A stretch of 64,000 nt of DNA, taken from Sipunculus nudus (taxonomy: Eukaryota > Annelida > Sipuncula > Golfingiida > Sipunculidae). Below the pieces are notes generated by a model that was not told the origin of the DNA, searched no databases, and worked only from the letters and a program-made list of their open reading frames with translations. The stretch covers positions 5,667,579 to 5,731,578 of the forward strand of contig CM049307.1 in assembly GCA_026874595.1 (NCBI GenBank). Reading direction: 5' to 3'. This document shows positions 61,901 to 64,000 of this stretch, one piece after another. The number at the start of each line of letters is the position of its first letter. Within the stretch, counting starts at the first letter, position 1. A program made the position numbers and the translations under genes.

Positions 61901-64000
61901 GCTGAGTTTAGTTTCAATTTTATTTAATCAACAGTTCGTGATAAAAAGCATTTTGTGATTTGCAGAACTATATTTTTTTTAAAAAGGTTTAGCTCACAGC
62001 TTGATTTTACATTTTGTATCTTTTTTCCCCTTGAGATCATAGTTTATTCAAGTAAAATTAAATGTAGCAACTTTATTTGTTAATGCATAATTTGTGCATC
62101 TGCCACTGAAATAATTTGTTGAAAAAAAAAATGTTGTCAGAGGCAGATTTGAGCAATTTGGAGCAGGATCCAACGGTGATTTGGATGAATCTGTTCACAA
62201 GAACATGAATGTACAGGGCTGAGGTAGTACTTTGTGTATTACTAAATGCAGCCAGCACACCTGAACAGGGGGTCATGCTATTTGCACCATTGGAGCTATT
62301 TTAGACATAGGCATGTCATATATACCTGGGCAGTTTTTTTCCATGCTGCCTCATGCACACTGACCTAGTTGTTAGACATTGTGTCATTGCATGTGGCTCT
62401 TGTGTCTGGCCTACTTGAGGACGTCCACTTGGCTGCACTCCAACTGATTTACACACTAAGCGTTCCAAAGTCTTGGGGAGTCCCAGGACAAGGGAAACCA
62501 TGCACTGTTGGGAGGCCTGGCTGCTGCTGCCACCTAGGGATCAAATCATATACTAAATTGTGTAGACATTTTCTTGGCAGAGGGATTTTGTTTGTTGTGA
62601 ACCTTATGTCAATAAGGTTTTTACATTTATAATTTTGTTTTCCCTAATTTTTTTCACTCCTGAAATAAGAACAATGTCTTATGTTTTTAACTTATTTCTA
62701 TTCAATATTTCATATTTAAACATTACATTATGTTAACATCCATGTTTTTATTCACTCTCTTAATTTTCCCCTCCCACATGGTATCATAGCTAAGGTATAA
62801 ATGTAGTGAAGAAGGTAATGTAGTCCAGTCATTATATTTTGTAAGCATATATGTGTGAAATATAATCAGAAGGAGTTTCCTTGAATTTAAACAAATTTTA
62901 ATTTTAAAGTTTCACAGTTGAGACATAGTCCAGGCAGTCCCAGACTCGCTGACTGTTAAAGGTTTAGTTTTCTTTTGGGAAGAAGGGTGTATTTGATGAC
63001 ACAGGAGATGCATATGTGATTGGTGTGGTTCTCTGCCACCAGTAGGCAGCACCCATGCTTCTATCTTAGAAGTATTTTAAACTGTCACCAGATGGCAGGT
63101 CAACTTGTGGAATTAGGCTTCCCCTATTTCTCTTTTCAGAGAGAAAAACAAAACTTTTAAAAGTTTCACAAATATTGATAATAATTATGCAGAACTAAAT
63201 TATCCATTGATTTTTTTCTATTATAGAATTTGACTTGTTGTTGAATCAGTATAGTGGTGCCCAAAGTATTTTAAAATATTGTTGAAGGCTTCTTACTAAA
63301 TTTTGTAAATGTGTGAACATTTGGCTGAAATTTTCATTCACTTAGCAAAAAACCCAGCTACTTTGGACCCATGTTTAGCAGCTGGAACCAAATGTTCAGA
63401 GTCACATTGTGTAACCTGTGTAATTAAATAAAAACTGATAGGTAAATTTTACACAGCATCTTGCAGAATAAATACTGAATCATGACAAAATGATGTAAAA
63501 CAGGCCTTAAAAAATTCAGCAACTCCTGGACAGCTCATAATCAGACTAAGAAGAGACCATTGGATGGCCATGCTGTGCTAGCATTGAAATGACCACAATG
63601 AGCACACAGCAGCACATTAAAATAAATTTGCTGAGCATATAGTTTGAGTGGTAAAATGACTGGATATTAACAAATATGGTGCCATGTGACAGCACATTAG
63701 AGCCCAGAAAGCCCAGTCAGCCAGGCCCCTGGTAATTGGTGTGACAAGCCCCAGCACTGGGAATAGGTCATAATTTAAATCTTACCAGGTGCAGGTGGAG
63801 CTAATGGTCATATCTGTACAGGCTGATAATGCAAGTGCATGTGTCTTTGCTGCCAGCCTGTACAGGGCCTGTTCCATACTGCTTCAGGCCTGGTTGTTAT
63901 TGCAGCTGCAGTCTGGGGTCAGAGGTCATTAGGGAGGTGACTTTTTGCTGGAAGCTCTAATCACAATCTTCCTGTATGAGGCAGTGTTATTTCTAATAAA
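58941..64000. other. Intron-like unique DNA
   Basis: No gene is recognised. G-rich tracts lie at 60126-60141 and 60869-60892. A donor-like 'ttacag|gtgagta' at ~61728 lacks a good upstream acceptor. A pyrimidine-rich acceptor-like tract ends at 63139 without a matching donor. Confidence 0.45.

Overview
The window looks like non-coding DNA from a bivalve mollusc nuclear genome. It is AT-rich and CpG-poor, has no convincing long coding gene on either strand, and is full of minisatellites. It also carries interspersed families with bivalve-type ends: 'agctcagctgac' starts followed by strings of 'gtccgtccgt', starts built on 'atgcccccgcc', and AGGTCA-rich tandem cores. The assignment rests on recognising these repeat styles, not on a database search. 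The long open frames in the window are almost all by-products of tandem units whose length is a multiple of three (39 and 33 bp).

Layout, left half (1-25.4 kb), almost entirely repeats. 22-362 is a short terminal-inverted-repeat element. 599-2333 is a Helitron/Helentron-like element (family 1) with a 180-bp tandem core. 2629-3315 is a 49-bp minisatellite. About 3.87-11.18 kb is a very large 39-bp minisatellite with decayed edges. It is interrupted at 4181-4612 by a miniature LTR element whose LTRs carry a tRNA-type RNA polymerase III promoter. 11186-18869 is a second Helentron-like element (family 3) containing three nested family-2 elements. 20.96-21.7 kb is a 70-bp minisatellite. 23988-25431 is a second family-1 copy with a family-3 fragment nested in it.

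Layout, right half (25.4-64 kb), mostly unique intron-like or intergenic DNA. It holds scattered minisatellites at 31, 34, 37.9, 40.8-41.9, 43.9-45.8, 54.4-56 and 58.6 kb. A 1.3-kb TA-flanked inverted-repeat DNA transposon (44334-45643) is inserted inside a 33-bp minisatellite. Five short segments bounded by good splice acceptor and donor sequences on the + strand (near 26.0, 36.4, 38.7, 42.6 and 57.0 kb) could be untranslated or small exons of one transcript. Three are closed in every frame and two have open frames too short to identify.

How it fits together: nested insertions date each other and fix the element ends. Three interruptions restore a known repeat when the insert is removed: the LTR element in the 39-bp array, the TA element in the 33-bp array, and family 2 in family 3. 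All eight Helentron-like 3' ends are followed by TT. The tandem cores of families 1, 2 and 3 all contain AGGTCA-type nuclear-receptor half-sites, so these elements spread potential receptor sites through the region. Periods and identities were worked out by eye and should be re-measured.
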